Source: Bowdeniella nasicola (GTDB lineage: Bacteria; Actinomycetota; Actinomycetes; Actinomycetales; Actinomycetaceae). From it: a stretch of DNA of 58,002 nt. This document shows, in pieces, positions 9,243-20,500 of this stretch (the stretch's first letter is position 1; every line of letters begins with the position of its first letter). The position numbers and the translations under genes were made by a program. The stretch spans positions 9,876 through 67,877 of the forward strand of contig JAUNVA010000011.1 of assembly GCA_030537895.1 (NCBI GenBank), read 5' to 3'. The notes below the pieces were generated by a model. That model was not told the origin of the DNA. It ran no database searches and was given only the letters and a program-made list of their open reading frames with translations.

Positions 9243-11225
9243 ATGGCACTGCTCGACGCACTCGACCCCGATCAACGTGAGGTCGCCGAACACCTCAGCG
9301 GCCCCCTGTGTGTGCTCGCGGGGGCTGGCACCGGCAAGACCCGCGCCATCACCTACCGCATTGCCAACGGCGTGCTCCGCGGGATCTACCGTCCGACGAA
9401 CGTGCTCGCCGTCACCTTCACGGCTCGCGCCGCGGGCGAAATGCGCTCGCGGCTGCGTGATCTCGGTGTGTCGGGGGTGCAGGCTCGCACGTTCCACTCG
9501 GCGGCGCTGCGCCAGCTGCGCTTCTTTTGGGAACGGGCGATCGGCGCGGGCTTTCCCCGGATCGTGGAACACAAGGCAGGGCTGGTGGCGGAGGCCGCGG
9601 GCCGTCTCGGACTTGGCACCGATCGTGCCCAGCTGCGCGACCTCGCCGTCGAAATTGAATGGTCGAAGGTCCAGCTCGTCGCCCCCGAGAACTATCAGCG
9701 CCGTGCGATCGCGGCGGGCCGGGCCGACGTCGCCGGCGTCGACGCCGCTACCATTTCCTCACTGATCGCTGCCTACGAGGATGTAAAAACGGAGCGGGGC
9801 GCGATGGATTTCGAGGACGTGCTCCTGGTCCTCGTCGGCCTGCTTGTCGACAAGCCGGATATCGCCACCGAGATCCGCCGCCAATACCGCCACTTCGTTG
9901 TGGACGAATATCAGGACGTCTCGCCCCTGCAGCAGCGCCTGCTCGACCTATGGCTCGGGGATCGTGACGACCTGTGCGTCGTCGGCGACGTCTCCCAAAC
10001 CATCTACTCCTTCACGGGGGCGAGTCCCGCCTTCCTTACGGGATTCACGGACCGTTACCCGCACGCGCGGCGGGTGGAGTTGAACCGGGATTACCGCTCC
10101 ACCCCACAGGTCGTTGACGTCGCGAACCGGCTCCTGGAGATCGCCCCGGACAGGATGGCTCCGGGGGCCGTGCGCCTCGTCGCGCAGCGTCCCTCATCGG
10201 TGCCCGTCCAATACCATGCCTACCCGTCCGATGACGCCGAGGCCTCCGGCGTGGCAGAGCAGGTCGCGGCGCTCATCGAGGAGGGTGTCGCGCGCTCGGA
10301 GATCGCTATCCTCTACCGGACTAATGCCCAGTCACAGGCCTTCGAGTCGGCGCTCACGGCTGCCGGCATCGCCTACCAGGTTCGCGGCGGGGAACGATTC
10401 TTCCAACGTGCCGAGGTCCGCCGGGCTCTGGTCATGCTGCGGGGCGCGCGCAACCAGGGCGATCAAAACGATATGCCGCGTGCGGTACGCGATGTGCTCT
10501 CCCAGACCGGCTGGGCCCCGGTCGCTCCCAGCCAGGCGGGCGCGATGCGGGAGCGGTGGGACGCGATGAACGCGCTCGTCGTTCTTGCTGACGAGCTGCA
10601 CGCGAGGCGCGGCGCGACCCTCGAGGAGTATGTGAGCGAGCTCGAGGATCGTGCGGCGAATCAGCACGCCCCCACGCTGGAGGGCGTGACGCTCGCCTCC
10701 ATGCATGCCGCTAAGGGGCTCGAGTGGGACGCGGTCTTCCTCGTGGGGCTGCGTGAGGGGCTCCTACCGATCTCCATGGCGGAGACCCCCGAGGAGATCG
10801 AAGAGGAGCGTCGTCTCCTCTATGTGGGGGTGACGCGCGCCCGCGAGCACCTGCGGCTCAGCTATTCGACCTCCCGCTCCGGCGGACGCTCCGCGCGCTC
10901 GCGCACCCGCTTCCTCGCCCGTATCTGGCCCGAAGAAGAGGCTCCGGAGCGCGCCCCGCGCGCCGAGCGTCAGGCGAGTACGCGCCATGCTCTTGAGGCG
11001 ATGGATCCCGACGCCCAGGCCTGCTTCGAGGCGCTGCGCGAATGGCGCGCGGACCTCGCCCGCGAGAGTGGCAGGCCCGCCTACACTGTCCTGCACGACG
11101 CCACCCTGCTCGCGATCGCGCAGGCGCAGCCGAGGAACCTTCGTCAGCTCTCCCTGCTACGCGGCGTTGGCGCCACCAAACTCGAGCGCTACGGCGGCGA
11201 TATCTTACGAATTATCGGGTCCTAA
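9243..11225 (+). CDS. uvrD2: UvrD/PcrA-family DNA helicase UvrD2 with HRDC domain
   Basis: Superfamily 1A 3'-5' DNA helicase in DNA repair. The 660-residue protein shows all helicase motifs in order: LDPDQREVAEH (Q motif), GAGTGKTRAITYRI (Walker A), VTFTARAAGEMRSRL (Ia), DEYQDVSPLQ (II), VGDVSQTIYSFTGA (III), LNRDYRSTPQVV (IV), TLASMHAAKGLEWDAVFLVG (V) and RRLLYVGVTRAR (VI). The C-terminal 75 residues resemble an HRDC domain, the hallmark of actinobacterial UvrD2. The family's tetracysteine zinc region is not visible here. ATG at 9243 is preferred; GTG at 9237 overlaps the asparaginase stop and is the alternative. Confidence 0.93.
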   Translation: MALLDALDPDQREVAEHLSGPLCVLAGAGTGKTRAITYRIANGVLRGIYRPTNVLAVTFTARAAGEMRSRLRDLGVSGVQARTFHSAALRQLRFFWERAIGAGFPRIVEHKAGLVAEAAGRLGLGTDRAQLRDLAVEIEWSKVQLVAPENYQRRAIAAGRADVAGVDAATISSLIAAYEDVKTERGAMDFEDVLLVLVGLLVDKPDIATEIRRQYRHFVVDEYQDVSPLQQRLLDLWLGDRDDLCVVGDVSQTIYSFTGASPAFLTGFTDRYPHARRVELNRDYRSTPQVVDVANRLLEIAPDRMAPGAVRLVAQRPSSVPVQYHAYPSDDAEASGVAEQVAALIEEGVARSEIAILYRTNAQSQAFESALTAAGIAYQVRGGERFFQRAEVRRALVMLRGARNQGDQNDMPRAVRDVLSQTGWAPVAPSQAGAMRERWDAMNALVVLADELHARRGATLEEYVSELEDRAANQHAPTLEGVTLASMHAAKGLEWDAVFLVGLREGLLPISMAETPEEIEEERRLLYVGVTRAREHLRLSYSTSRSGGRSARSRTRFLARIWPEEEAPERAPRAERQASTRHALEAMDPDAQACFEALREWRADLARESGRPAYTVLHDATLLAIAQAQPRNLRQLSLLRGVGATKLERYGGDILRIIGS

Positions 11226-11252
11226 CGGCCCCGGTGGGGGTGACCGGAAAGG

Positions 11253-12611
<1,359 letters not shown>

Positions 12612-12775
12612 CAATGGTGGTGCAATCGTGCCAAGGGCCGACAGAGATGGCTTAGCGAGTCGCCCACCCACGTCCTCAACATACGAAGGTGAAGCGAGCT
12701 AAGGCCACCATCACGCCTTCCAGCGCGCTGCTCTCCCGGCGGTCTCGCGGGATCGAGTAAAGACCACCTCAGCGC

Positions 12776-13687
12776 TCAGGTCCGTGGATGCGCCGCACCG
12801 GGTGGCACCTGCTCTCCGGCGGCGCCGCGCTCTGAGGAACGTGGGTGCAAAGAGCGCGGCGTTCCCGCAAGCGGTGAGCGGCACGGACACTCGGGGTGGG
12901 CCCGCCACACGCTCGGGCGCGCCTGCCCCGTCGCGAGGTCGATTCGCAGGGCGATACCAGCGGGGGCGGGTTTGGGCTGTTGGGTGAGCGTGAGATACGC
13001 CTGCGCGGCGGCGAGGTCGATCGTGTGTGCCGGGATGGCGGGCAAGGGGCGAAGCCGCAACTGAGTGGCGAGGAAGTAGTGCTCACGATCCCGCTCTGCC
13101 CGATGCAATTCCCGACAGGTGGGGCACGGCGTCGCCCCGGGCATGACGAGGGGGGAGACCTCCACGCGATAGGGATCGACACTCAGCACTACGAATGGCA
13201 CGTCTTCGCGCATGAGTGGGGCGATGCGTGCCGGATCGGGAAGATGTGAACACGTAAGGACGGCCCTCACCGGCGCGTCGGTTTCAGGAGGGGCTACCCG
13301 CGCAATAGCTCTGCGCAACTCGGTGCGTGCCTTCGGGCGGCACACGGGGGAGGGGTGGCTGTCCAGGCGCACGTCCTGGCCGGCGTCCAGAGCGAGGTGC
13401 GCGACGCGCGCAGTGAGACGATGGGCGTCCATTGCGAGGACACCGAGGGGAGATGGGCGCGGAGCTCCGAGATGGCCGAGGCGCTTCAGCTCCGTGAGTA
13501 CGCCCTCCAGCCGGGTCTGCTCAGCGCGGTCCAGCACGATGGGGTGGCGGCTGCCGTAGATCCGATCCTCGAGGGCTCGCGCCACCCGCGGGCCGAGGCC
13601 GTGCAGCACCCGCACGGGCCAGGGGCCACCGGGCAGGCCCACCTGAACGTCTCCGTTCGGGCGCGTGAGCAGAACCGTGGTTGCCAT
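12776..13687 (-). CDS. ThiF/cyclodehydratase-like protein (TOMM leader-binding type), Rv3196 position
   Basis: A 303-residue protein of a family seen in actinobacteria between uvrD2 and a DUF2342 gene. Residues about 200-225 contain GATPCPTCRELHRAERD, which matches the P-C-x-x-C-x-x-L-H-R-x-x-R-D signature of E1-like, ocin-ThiF proteins used for peptide-leader recognition in thiazole/oxazole-modified microcin pathways. The N-terminal half (MATTVLLTRPNGDVQVGL) resembles a degenerate peptide-binding fold. No adenylation P-loop, YcaO, dehydrogenase or precursor peptide is in the neighbourhood, so a role in natural-product synthesis is unsupported; function unknown. Start ATG at 13687 chosen because upstream in-frame residues are low-complexity. 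The end lies convergent to the M20 gene with a 164-base gap. Confidence 0.65.
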   Translation of the reverse strand: MATTVLLTRPNGDVQVGLPGGPWPVRVLHGLGPRVARALEDRIYGSRHPIVLDRAEQTRLEGVLTELKRLGHLGAPRPSPLGVLAMDAHRLTARVAHLALDAGQDVRLDSHPSPVCRPKARTELRRAIARVAPPETDAPVRAVLTCSHLPDPARIAPLMREDVPFVVLSVDPYRVEVSPLVMPGATPCPTCRELHRAERDREHYFLATQLRLRPLPAIPAHTIDLAAAQAYLTLTQQPKPAPAGIALRIDLATGQARPSVWRAHPECPCRSPLAGTPRSLHPRSSERGAAGEQVPPGAAHPRT

Positions 13688-13766
13688 ACCCGAAGTACAG
13701 CGTGTGCGCGCCCCTTGGGCCAGGGGTGGGGCCGCCCCTGTGGATAAGTGTCCCGAGCCCGAGAGG

Positions 13767-15269
13767 CTAGGAGCCCCGCCTCTCGTCGGGGTCCTCGTCG
13801 CTCTTAGAGCGCTCATCGCCGTCGATGGAGGGATCCTCGTGCGTCTCGGCGTCGTGGGCGCTCGCAGCGTCATGGAAGGGCAACGTCCCATCCAAGATGG
13901 CCTGGAGGCCAGCGTCGAAATCCGCTTCCGCGTCCGCCTCCGCCTCGCGCATCGCGAGGAAGGAATCGGGGTCGTCCAGATCGGCGGAACTCGGCATGAG
14001 ATCGGGGTGACTAAAGAGCTGGTCGCGGCCCTCGATGCCCCGTTCGCGCTGCACGAGGGTGAACAGGCGGGCGGCGTCGCGCAGACGGGCGGGACGCAGT
14101 TCTAGGCCCACGAGGGAGGCGAAGACGTGCTCGGCAGGACCACCGGTCGCGCGGCGGCGCCGGATCATCTCCGCGAGGGCGTGGGCATTGGGCAGATGGG
14201 CGCGACTCGCTTGCTCGGTGACGACGTCAACCCAGCCTTCGACGACCGCGAGCGCCGTTTCGAGACGGGCCAGGGCCGCCTGCTGCTCGGGGCTCTGCGC
14301 CATTTGGAAGAGACCACCGCTCATGGCGGCACGGATCGAGTCGGGGTTCGTTGGGTCGACGGAGCGCAGCGCCTCGGTGAGTGCCTCCATATCAATCGTG
14401 ATGCCCTCCGCGTACGTGCGAATGATCGCGCTCACGTGGGAGTCCAGCCAGGGGACGGCCGAATAGAGCCGGCCGGCGGCAGCTTCGCGCAGGGCAAGGA
14501 ATTGGAGGACTTCCTCGAAGGGAATCTCCAGATCGTCGGCGAAGGCTTCCACGTTCGCGGCTACGAGGCCCGTGCGGTGATGCGACGCGAGCGGGATACC
14601 GATGTCGCAAAAGCCGAAGACTTCACAGGCCAGGGTACCGATGGCGTGACCGAGCTGGGCGCCGAACGCCGCCGCAGCCATCGGCCGCAGCAGGGAGGAC
14701 GCGAACTGACCGGCCCCTGGGCTTTCGGCGAGTTCGAGGGGCATGCCGGGTGCGCCGAGCTGTCCGGACATGGTCTGCACCATGGCTTCCACCATGTGGA
14801 CCGCGACCGGTTCCGCAAGCCACAACAGGGTCTCGGAGCAGGCCTCCAACCAGTCGTGGCGCGAAGCGACCGAGCGGGTACCAGAGCTGGGCGCGAAATC
14901 GGTCACCGTGTCGAGCCACAGGTCCGCAACCTGCAGGGCCTGCGTGTACTGGGCGTGCTGGGATTGAACGATCACCGATTCCCCGGAGGCGTTCTGCGCG
15001 AGGACCTGGCGGGCCATCTCGCGCGCCAGCGTCGTATTGATGGGGTTGTCTCCGGCATCGGAGAGCATCTGCTGCATCTGCCCGATCATGGCGCTGAGCT
15101 GGCTGGGGTCATTGGGTAGGCCCGCGGCGGCCCCCATCGCGTCCGGGTCGATGCCCGCCTGCCGCATGGCGTTGAGAGCTTCTTGCGCCCCCTGAGGCCC
15201 GAGGAACTGGTTCAGGAACGCCAGCCACGATCGGTCGTCGTCAGGCTGAGAATGATGCGTATCGCTCAC
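13767..15269 (-). CDS. DUF2342 / zincin-like protein of the actinobacterial uvrD2 cluster
   Basis: A 500-residue protein of the DUF2342 (TIGR03624-like, 'zinc-dependent metalloprotease') family. It has the family architecture: N-terminal helical part with DRSWLAFLNQFLGPQG, a central region with PFEEVLQFLALREAAAGRLY, PWLDSHVSAIIRTYAEG and a C-terminal VEGWVDVVTEQA region, followed by a charged tail of about 50 residues. Odd point: no HExxH motif exists anywhere, and the stretch where the family usually has REAAH-type sequence reads REAAAGRLY, so a zinc-protease activity is doubtful. GTG start at 15269 follows a GAGGGGG ribosome site. In the same orientation as, and 79 bases from, the ThiF-like gene; function unknown. 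Confidence 0.78.
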   Translation of the reverse strand: MSDTHHSQPDDDRSWLAFLNQFLGPQGAQEALNAMRQAGIDPDAMGAAAGLPNDPSQLSAMIGQMQQMLSDAGDNPINTTLAREMARQVLAQNASGESVIVQSQHAQYTQALQVADLWLDTVTDFAPSSGTRSVASRHDWLEACSETLLWLAEPVAVHMVEAMVQTMSGQLGAPGMPLELAESPGAGQFASSLLRPMAAAAFGAQLGHAIGTLACEVFGFCDIGIPLASHHRTGLVAANVEAFADDLEIPFEEVLQFLALREAAAGRLYSAVPWLDSHVSAIIRTYAEGITIDMEALTEALRSVDPTNPDSIRAAMSGGLFQMAQSPEQQAALARLETALAVVEGWVDVVTEQASRAHLPNAHALAEMIRRRRATGGPAEHVFASLVGLELRPARLRDAARLFTLVQRERGIEGRDQLFSHPDLMPSSADLDDPDSFLAMREAEADAEADFDAGLQAILDGTLPFHDAASAHDAETHEDPSIDGDERSKSDEDPDERRGS

Positions 15270-15398
15270 GGATTCCCCCTCATAGCTGAACCCTCAGCCT
15301 ACCGGCGCCCACCGCGGGAATCGAGGGCGACGCCTGGGTGATCAGCTGAGGGCGTAGCGGCGGTTGCATTGGCCGGCTAGCGGTGGTGCGATACGTCT

Positions 15399-15827
15399 AT
15401 GAACGATTCACCGAAGAGCCCAAGCGCTGTCGCCGTCGCGACCGGAGGACGCAACTGCTCGCTCTTTTCCGAGCAGCCCGAAATCTCTCTTGACGTGCGT
15501 GTGCCGCGTGAGAGTGGAGGAGACGGACACGGGACCACCCCCAACCAGCTCTTCGCTCTTGCCTATGCGGCGAGCTTTGCCGCGGCCCTAGACGAGGTGG
15601 CTGAGGCGGAGGACCTCACGACTGACGGCTGGCAGGTGCGCGTCACCCTGGCCCCGGTGCCCGAGGGCACACCCGGTGAGTTTTCCGTCAATGTGGAAGT
15701 CGCCAATTCCGATATGGATGAGGACACCACGCGTCGCCTCACGACGGCGGCCGATGAGATCTGCCCGTACGCCCGCGCCGTGCGCGGCAACGTGGACATC
15801 ACACTGCGAGGCTGCGAGCTCTTGTGA
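15399..15827 (+). CDS. Ohr/OsmC-family protein with peroxidatic Cys replaced by Ser
   Basis: A 142-residue relative of the organic hydroperoxide resistance protein Ohr. Catalytic-site landmarks are present: GGRN with Arg18 (Ohr Arg19 equivalent), PRESGG with Glu38, TTPNQLFALAYAASF and ICPYARAVRGNV with Cys122 (resolving Cys equivalent). The peroxidatic cysteine, normally in YAACF, is Ser59 here (AGC at 15573-15575). A Cys20 lies right after the GGR motif. Such a protein should not reduce peroxide by the classic two-Cys route, so it may be a ligand-binding or regulatory paralog. GTG/ATG start is ATG 15399 without a clear ribosome site. It overlaps the next gene by four bases. Confidence 0.8.
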   Translation: MNDSPKSPSAVAVATGGRNCSLFSEQPEISLDVRVPRESGGDGHGTTPNQLFALAYAASFAAALDEVAEAEDLTTDGWQVRVTLAPVPEGTPGEFSVNVEVANSDMDEDTTRRLTTAADEICPYARAVRGNVDITLRGCELL

Positions 15828-16903
15828 GCGCCCTCGCGACACGCTACCGGTGGGCGCGTCTGATCACCGGGATCTCGGCGCTCGCCTGCTGCGTGGCGCC
15901 GCTACCGTACGTGATCGAGCATCCCGGTCCCACGATCGATGTCCTCGGCGACTACCAGGACGAGGAACTCATCACCGTGAACGACCCGAAGGACACTGGC
16001 GGACCGCTGCGCATGACGACGGTCACCATCTCGGGTCTGCCCGGCGACGTCATCATGGCCTACCCACTCACGCGGGCCTTCTTCACCTCCACCGACGCGA
16101 TCACACCACGTGAACTCATCTTCCCCGAAGGCCAGACGGCTGAGGAGAATCGCGAGATCTCACGCGCCCAGATGAACTCGTCTCAGGAGTCCGCCTCCGT
16201 GGCGGCGCTCGAGGCCATGGGGCGTACCGTCGTCGTCTCCCTGGAGATCGCGGGGATCGCCGAGGGAGCGAGTGCGGCCGACGTCGTCGACATTGGTGAC
16301 ATCCTTCTTTCTGTGACGCCGCCCGGCGGTACACCCGTGGCGGGCACGAGCTACCGCGACATCATCCAGACGATGGCGACCATCCCGCCGGCTACCGAGG
16401 TCGACATCGTGGTGGAACGCGACGGGCAACGCCTCCCCCTGACCGTCACGACCATCGAGCCGCCGACCCTTCCGGACGGCACGCCCGAACGCCAGGGCTC
16501 TCTGCTCGGGCTCGCGCTCTACGCCCACCCGGACAGTGATCTCGGCGTCGATTTCGGGGTTGGGGATCGGATTGGTGGCCCGTCTGCGGGCCTCATGTTC
16601 TCCCTGGGCATCATCGACAAGCTCACGCCAGGCCCCCTCACGGGAACGCACGACGTCGCGGGCACCGGCACGATCTCGTTGGACGGCAGCGTCGGACCCA
16701 TCGGGGGAATCGCCCAGAAACTCGCCGGTGCGAAGCGCGATGGAGCCGAGTACTTTCTCATTCCGGCCGCGAACTGTGCCGACGCCGAAGGCCACGTGCC
16801 CGATGGGCTCGCCGGCGTGCGGGTGGAGACCCTGGCCGACGCTCTAGACGCCGTTAAGGCTATCGCCGCCGACCGAGCCACGGCGCTTCCCACCTGCGAT
16901 TAG
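15824..16903 (+). CDS. Lon-like PDZ serine protease (YlbL family), membrane-anchored
   Basis: Membrane-anchored Lon-type Ser-Lys protease with a PDZ domain, probably acting outside the membrane in envelope protein quality control. The 359-residue protein has one N-terminal membrane segment (about residues 11-30: WARLITGISALACCVAPLPY), a PDZ domain at about 135-210 (VVVSLEIAGIAEGASAADVVDIGDILL is its core, spanning the ligand groove) and a C-terminal Lon S16 domain with the catalytic Ser in GGPSAGLMFSL and Lys in GGIAQKLAGAK. GTG start at 15824 overlaps the Ohr-like gene (GTGA). The stop shares four bases with the convergent PPA1309 gene. Ohr-Lon coupling is unusual. Confidence 0.88.
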   Translation: MSALATRYRWARLITGISALACCVAPLPYVIEHPGPTIDVLGDYQDEELITVNDPKDTGGPLRMTTVTISGLPGDVIMAYPLTRAFFTSTDAITPRELIFPEGQTAEENREISRAQMNSSQESASVAALEAMGRTVVVSLEIAGIAEGASAADVVDIGDILLSVTPPGGTPVAGTSYRDIIQTMATIPPATEVDIVVERDGQRLPLTVTTIEPPTLPDGTPERQGSLLGLALYAHPDSDLGVDFGVGDRIGGPSAGLMFSLGIIDKLTPGPLTGTHDVAGTGTISLDGSVGPIGGIAQKLAGAKRDGAEYFLIPAANCADAEGHVPDGLAGVRVETLADALDAVKAIAADRATALPTCD

Positions 16904-17460
16904 TCTCGCAGCGTTGCGTGCAGTGCCTCAGTGAGCTGGGGGACGAGGTTCGCTCCGCCGAGGACCTCGTCGTCGTGGTGGCGCATTCGGATGACGGACC
17001 AGGTCTCGCCCGTGCGTAGGGCGCTCACCACCATGCGCACGTCCTCGCGGTCGGGGTGTGTCAGGTAGTCCTCGGGAGAGGGGTTCGCCCCGAGTTCGGC
17101 TTCTGCCTGCGGCGGGAGGACGATCCGCTCGAGTGCGATCGCTGCCCCGTGCACGGCCTGCGGCCACGCGATCGTCGCCAGCAGTTCCTCGGTCGTCTCG
17201 ACCGCGGGTAGGTTGTCTTGGACCACCGCGGTCAGATGTTCGGGGTTCTCCTCTGCCTCCGCACGCACGTGGGCGGGTGCCTCCGCCGCGAAGGCCGGGT
17301 CACTCGCGAGGGCTTCGGCGGTGCGGATGAGGGCGAACAGGTAGACCTGCCCGTCCCAGGGGATTGCCGTGAGGTGCGTATCGATCTCGGAGGTACACAC
17401 CGCAAGAGCCCATTCGCGCGGACTCCTTTCGGTGGATGGGACCTCAGGTGTCTCACTCAT
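16900..17460 (-). CDS. PPA1309-family protein (function unknown)
   Basis: A 186-residue, acidic soluble protein whose sequence matches the actinobacterial PPA1309 family, which is regularly found next to UPF0182 genes. Visible landmarks: MSETPEVP start, WDGQVYLFALIRTAEALASDP in the first third, AWPQAVHGAAIALERIVLPP near residue 110, and SALRTGETWSVIRMRHHDDE near 155. No enzymatic motif and no membrane segment. Start ATG at 17460 follows GATACT-AAGACCC, a leaderless-type arrangement. The frame stays open upstream to 17574, but that would cross the promoter. Divergent from the UPF0182 gene, with which it may share an intergenic promoter region of 133 bases. Confidence 0.7.
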   Translation of the reverse strand: MSETPEVPSTERSPREWALAVCTSEIDTHLTAIPWDGQVYLFALIRTAEALASDPAFAAEAPAHVRAEAEENPEHLTAVVQDNLPAVETTEELLATIAWPQAVHGAAIALERIVLPPQAEAELGANPSPEDYLTHPDREDVRMVVSALRTGETWSVIRMRHHDDEVLGGANLVPQLTEALHATLRD

Positions 17461-17467
17461 GGGTCTT

Positions 17468-17473
17468 AGTATC
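17468..17473 (-). promoter_or_regulatory. -10 box for PPA1309-family gene
   Basis: GATACT on the minus strand, seven bases (AAGACCC) before the ATG at 17460. Consistent with a leaderless or nearly leaderless transcript; no ribosome site is seen. Confidence 0.35.
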
Positions 17474-17593
17474 GCAAACCCCACGCGAGGGGCCAGATTC
17501 GAAAGTGACCGCTCGGGGCGATTCACGTAGGGTAGGACAAGATCCGCGGCGACGGGGAGTGTGCCCGGCGCCATCCGACGAAATGGAGATCTC

Positions 17594-20500
17594 GTGACAT
17601 CGGACTCGAATCAGCGGCCGGGACCGGGCGACGACTGGGACCCGGACGGCGAGTCTGGCGGGGACGAGCAGAGCTCGAATCCTCAGGGCGCGGACCCGTT
17701 CTTTGGTCCGGGCGGCCTGTTTTCCGCTATGTTCGAGGCGAATAGCCAGCGGCCCGGTAACGCTGGCGAGGGACCGCGCCGGCGCAATACCCCGCCCATG
17801 GGTGGGCCCTTTGGCATGTTCGTCGCGGGTGGTCCGCGCCCTGGCCAGCCTCGCAGGCCAGGAGGCTCGGGTCCGCAAGGACCGGGCGGACGCCCAGGAT
17901 CCTCAGCGATGTTCCGAGATGGCAAGCCGAGCCCGCTACTCCTGACGCTGATCATCCTCGGTGTGATCGGTTTCGCCCTCTGGGCGCTCGCCGAGTTCTA
18001 CACGGAGATTCTCTGGTTCACGCAGGTACGCTACATTTCCGTCTTCTGGACGACCTGGATCGCGAAGGCGGTCATGTTCCTCATCGGGTTCGTCCTCACC
18101 GCGGTGGTGCTGTGGGCCTCCATGAGCTGGGCCTATCGCAGCCGTCCACGCGAGCTCAGCGTCGATCCCCGCTCACCGATGGCTCGCTACCGCGAACTGC
18201 TCGACCCCATGCGGCGCTTTCTCTTCATCGTGATCCCCGCGATCATGGGGCTGTTTTCCGGTACGAGTCTCGCCGGCCAATGGCAGACCGTCCTGCTGTG
18301 GTGGAACTCCACCGACTTCGGGGAGGTCGACCCGATCTTCGGGCACGACGTCTCCTTCTTCCTCTTCACGCTGCCGTTTATCCGGGCGCTCGTCTCGCTG
18401 CTGCTCATGCTCGCGATCTTCGCCACGGTGGCGGGCCTCGCGGTGTCCTATGTCTACGGGGGAGTGCGCACGTCGCCGAAGCTCAGCCTTGATCGGCCGA
18501 CCCGTATTCACGCGTCCCTGGCGGGGGCGCTTGTGGTCGCATTCATGGCGGTGAACTACTGGCTCGACCGCTATTCGCTCCTTGTGGGGGATAACGGCAA
18601 GTTCTCCGGGGCAGGCTACACCGACATCCACGCGACCCTGCCGGCGAAGGCCATTTTGGCGGCGATCGCGCTCGTCGTCGTCGTGCTCTTCATCATCGCC
18701 GCCTTTAAGGGAACATGGAAGCTGCCCGCCGTCGGCGTGGCCCTCATGGTCGCCTCCGCGCTGGTCCTTGGCTTCGCCTATCCGGCGCTCGTGCAGAAGT
18801 TCCGCGTCGATCCGAACGCCGTAGAGACGGAATCCCGGTTTATCCAATACAACATCGATGGCACCCGAGCGGCCTACGGTCTGGACTCAGTGGAAACTCA
18901 GACCTACGACGCTAAGACCAGTGCCGAAGCGGGGCAGCTCCGCGAGGACTCGGAGTCGGCGGCCTCGATCCGCCTGCTGGACCCGAACATCGTCTCGCCC
19001 ACCTTCCGCCAGCTGCAGCAAAACCGGCAGTACTACAACTTCGCGCCGCAGCTCGCGGTGGACCGCTACGAGATCGACGGCGCCAAGCAGGACACCGTCA
19101 TTGCTGTGCGTGAACTGAACCAGGAAGGCCTGGACGATTCCCAACGCACCTGGGTGAACGACCACACCGTGTACACGCACGGCTTCGGCGTGGTCGCCGC
19201 AAAGGGCAACATGACCGCCTCGGACGGCCGCCCCTCCTTCCTCCAGCAGGGCATCCCCTCAACGGGTGTGCTCGGTGACTACGAACCGCGCGTCTACTTT
19301 GGGGAGGCGACGCCGAGTTACTCGATCGTTGGCGCTCCCGAGGGGAGCGAGCCCTGGGAGCTTGACTACCCGGATGACAGCGCCCCGAATGGCCAGGTGA
19401 ATACGACCTTCGCGGGTGACGGCGGCCCGAGTGTGGGCAACCTGTGGAACCAGCTGCTCTACGCGATCAAATTCCGCTCCTGGGACATTATGTTCTCCGA
19501 CCGGGTGACGAGCGAATCGCAGATTCTCTACGATCGCGAGCCGCGCGAGCGGGTCGCCAAGGTGGCGCCCTACCTGACGTTGGATGGACGGACCTACCCG
19601 GCGATCGTGGACCGCGACGACGACCCGGACACGCCGAGCGAGCTCGTCTGGATTGTCGACGGCTACACCACGTCGAACAACTTCCCCTACTCGGCCCGTG
19701 CCCAGCTTGAGCAGGCGGTCACCGATTCGCTCAGCCAGGATCAGCAGTTGATCGCGCCGAACGCGCAGATCAACTACATCCGCAACTCCGTGAAGGCCGT
19801 CGTGAACGCCTACGACGGCTCGGTAACCCTCTACCAATGGGACGAAGACGATCCCGTGTTGAAGGCGTGGATGGCTGTCTATCCGGACACGATTAAGCCG
19901 AAGAGCGAGATCTCCGGGTCGCTCATGAGTCACCTGCGCTACCCCGAGGATCTCTTCAAGGTTCAGCGCGAACTGCTCACCTCCTACCACGTGACAGACG
20001 CGGCCTCCTTCTACTCGGGTGGCGACTTCTGGAACAACCCGAACGACCCGACGACGGGCGGCGGCAAGATCGCTCAGCCGCCCTACTACCTGACCCTCAA
20101 GATGCCGGGCCAGGATGAGGCGACGTTCTCGCTGACCTCCTCCTTCATCCCGGGCGGGCGGACCGACCGCGAAGTGCTGACCGGCTTCCTCGCCGTCGAT
20201 GCCGAACCCGGTAACAAGGCGGGAGAAGTCCGGGAAGACTACGGGCAGCTCCGCATCCTGGAGCTGCCTCGCGACCTGACGGTGCCCGGCCCCGGACAGG
20301 TGCAGAACATGTTCAACTCGACTCCGCGCATCTCAAACGAGCTGAACCTGCTGGCACAGAACGCCTCGCAGGTGCTGCGCGGTAACCTCCTCACCCTGCC
20401 TGTGGGTGACGGTCTGCTCTACGTGCAACCCGTCTACGTCCAGTCCGCGCAGGGCACGCAGTTCCCGCTCCTGCACCGCGTGGCCGTGGCCTTCGGTGAC

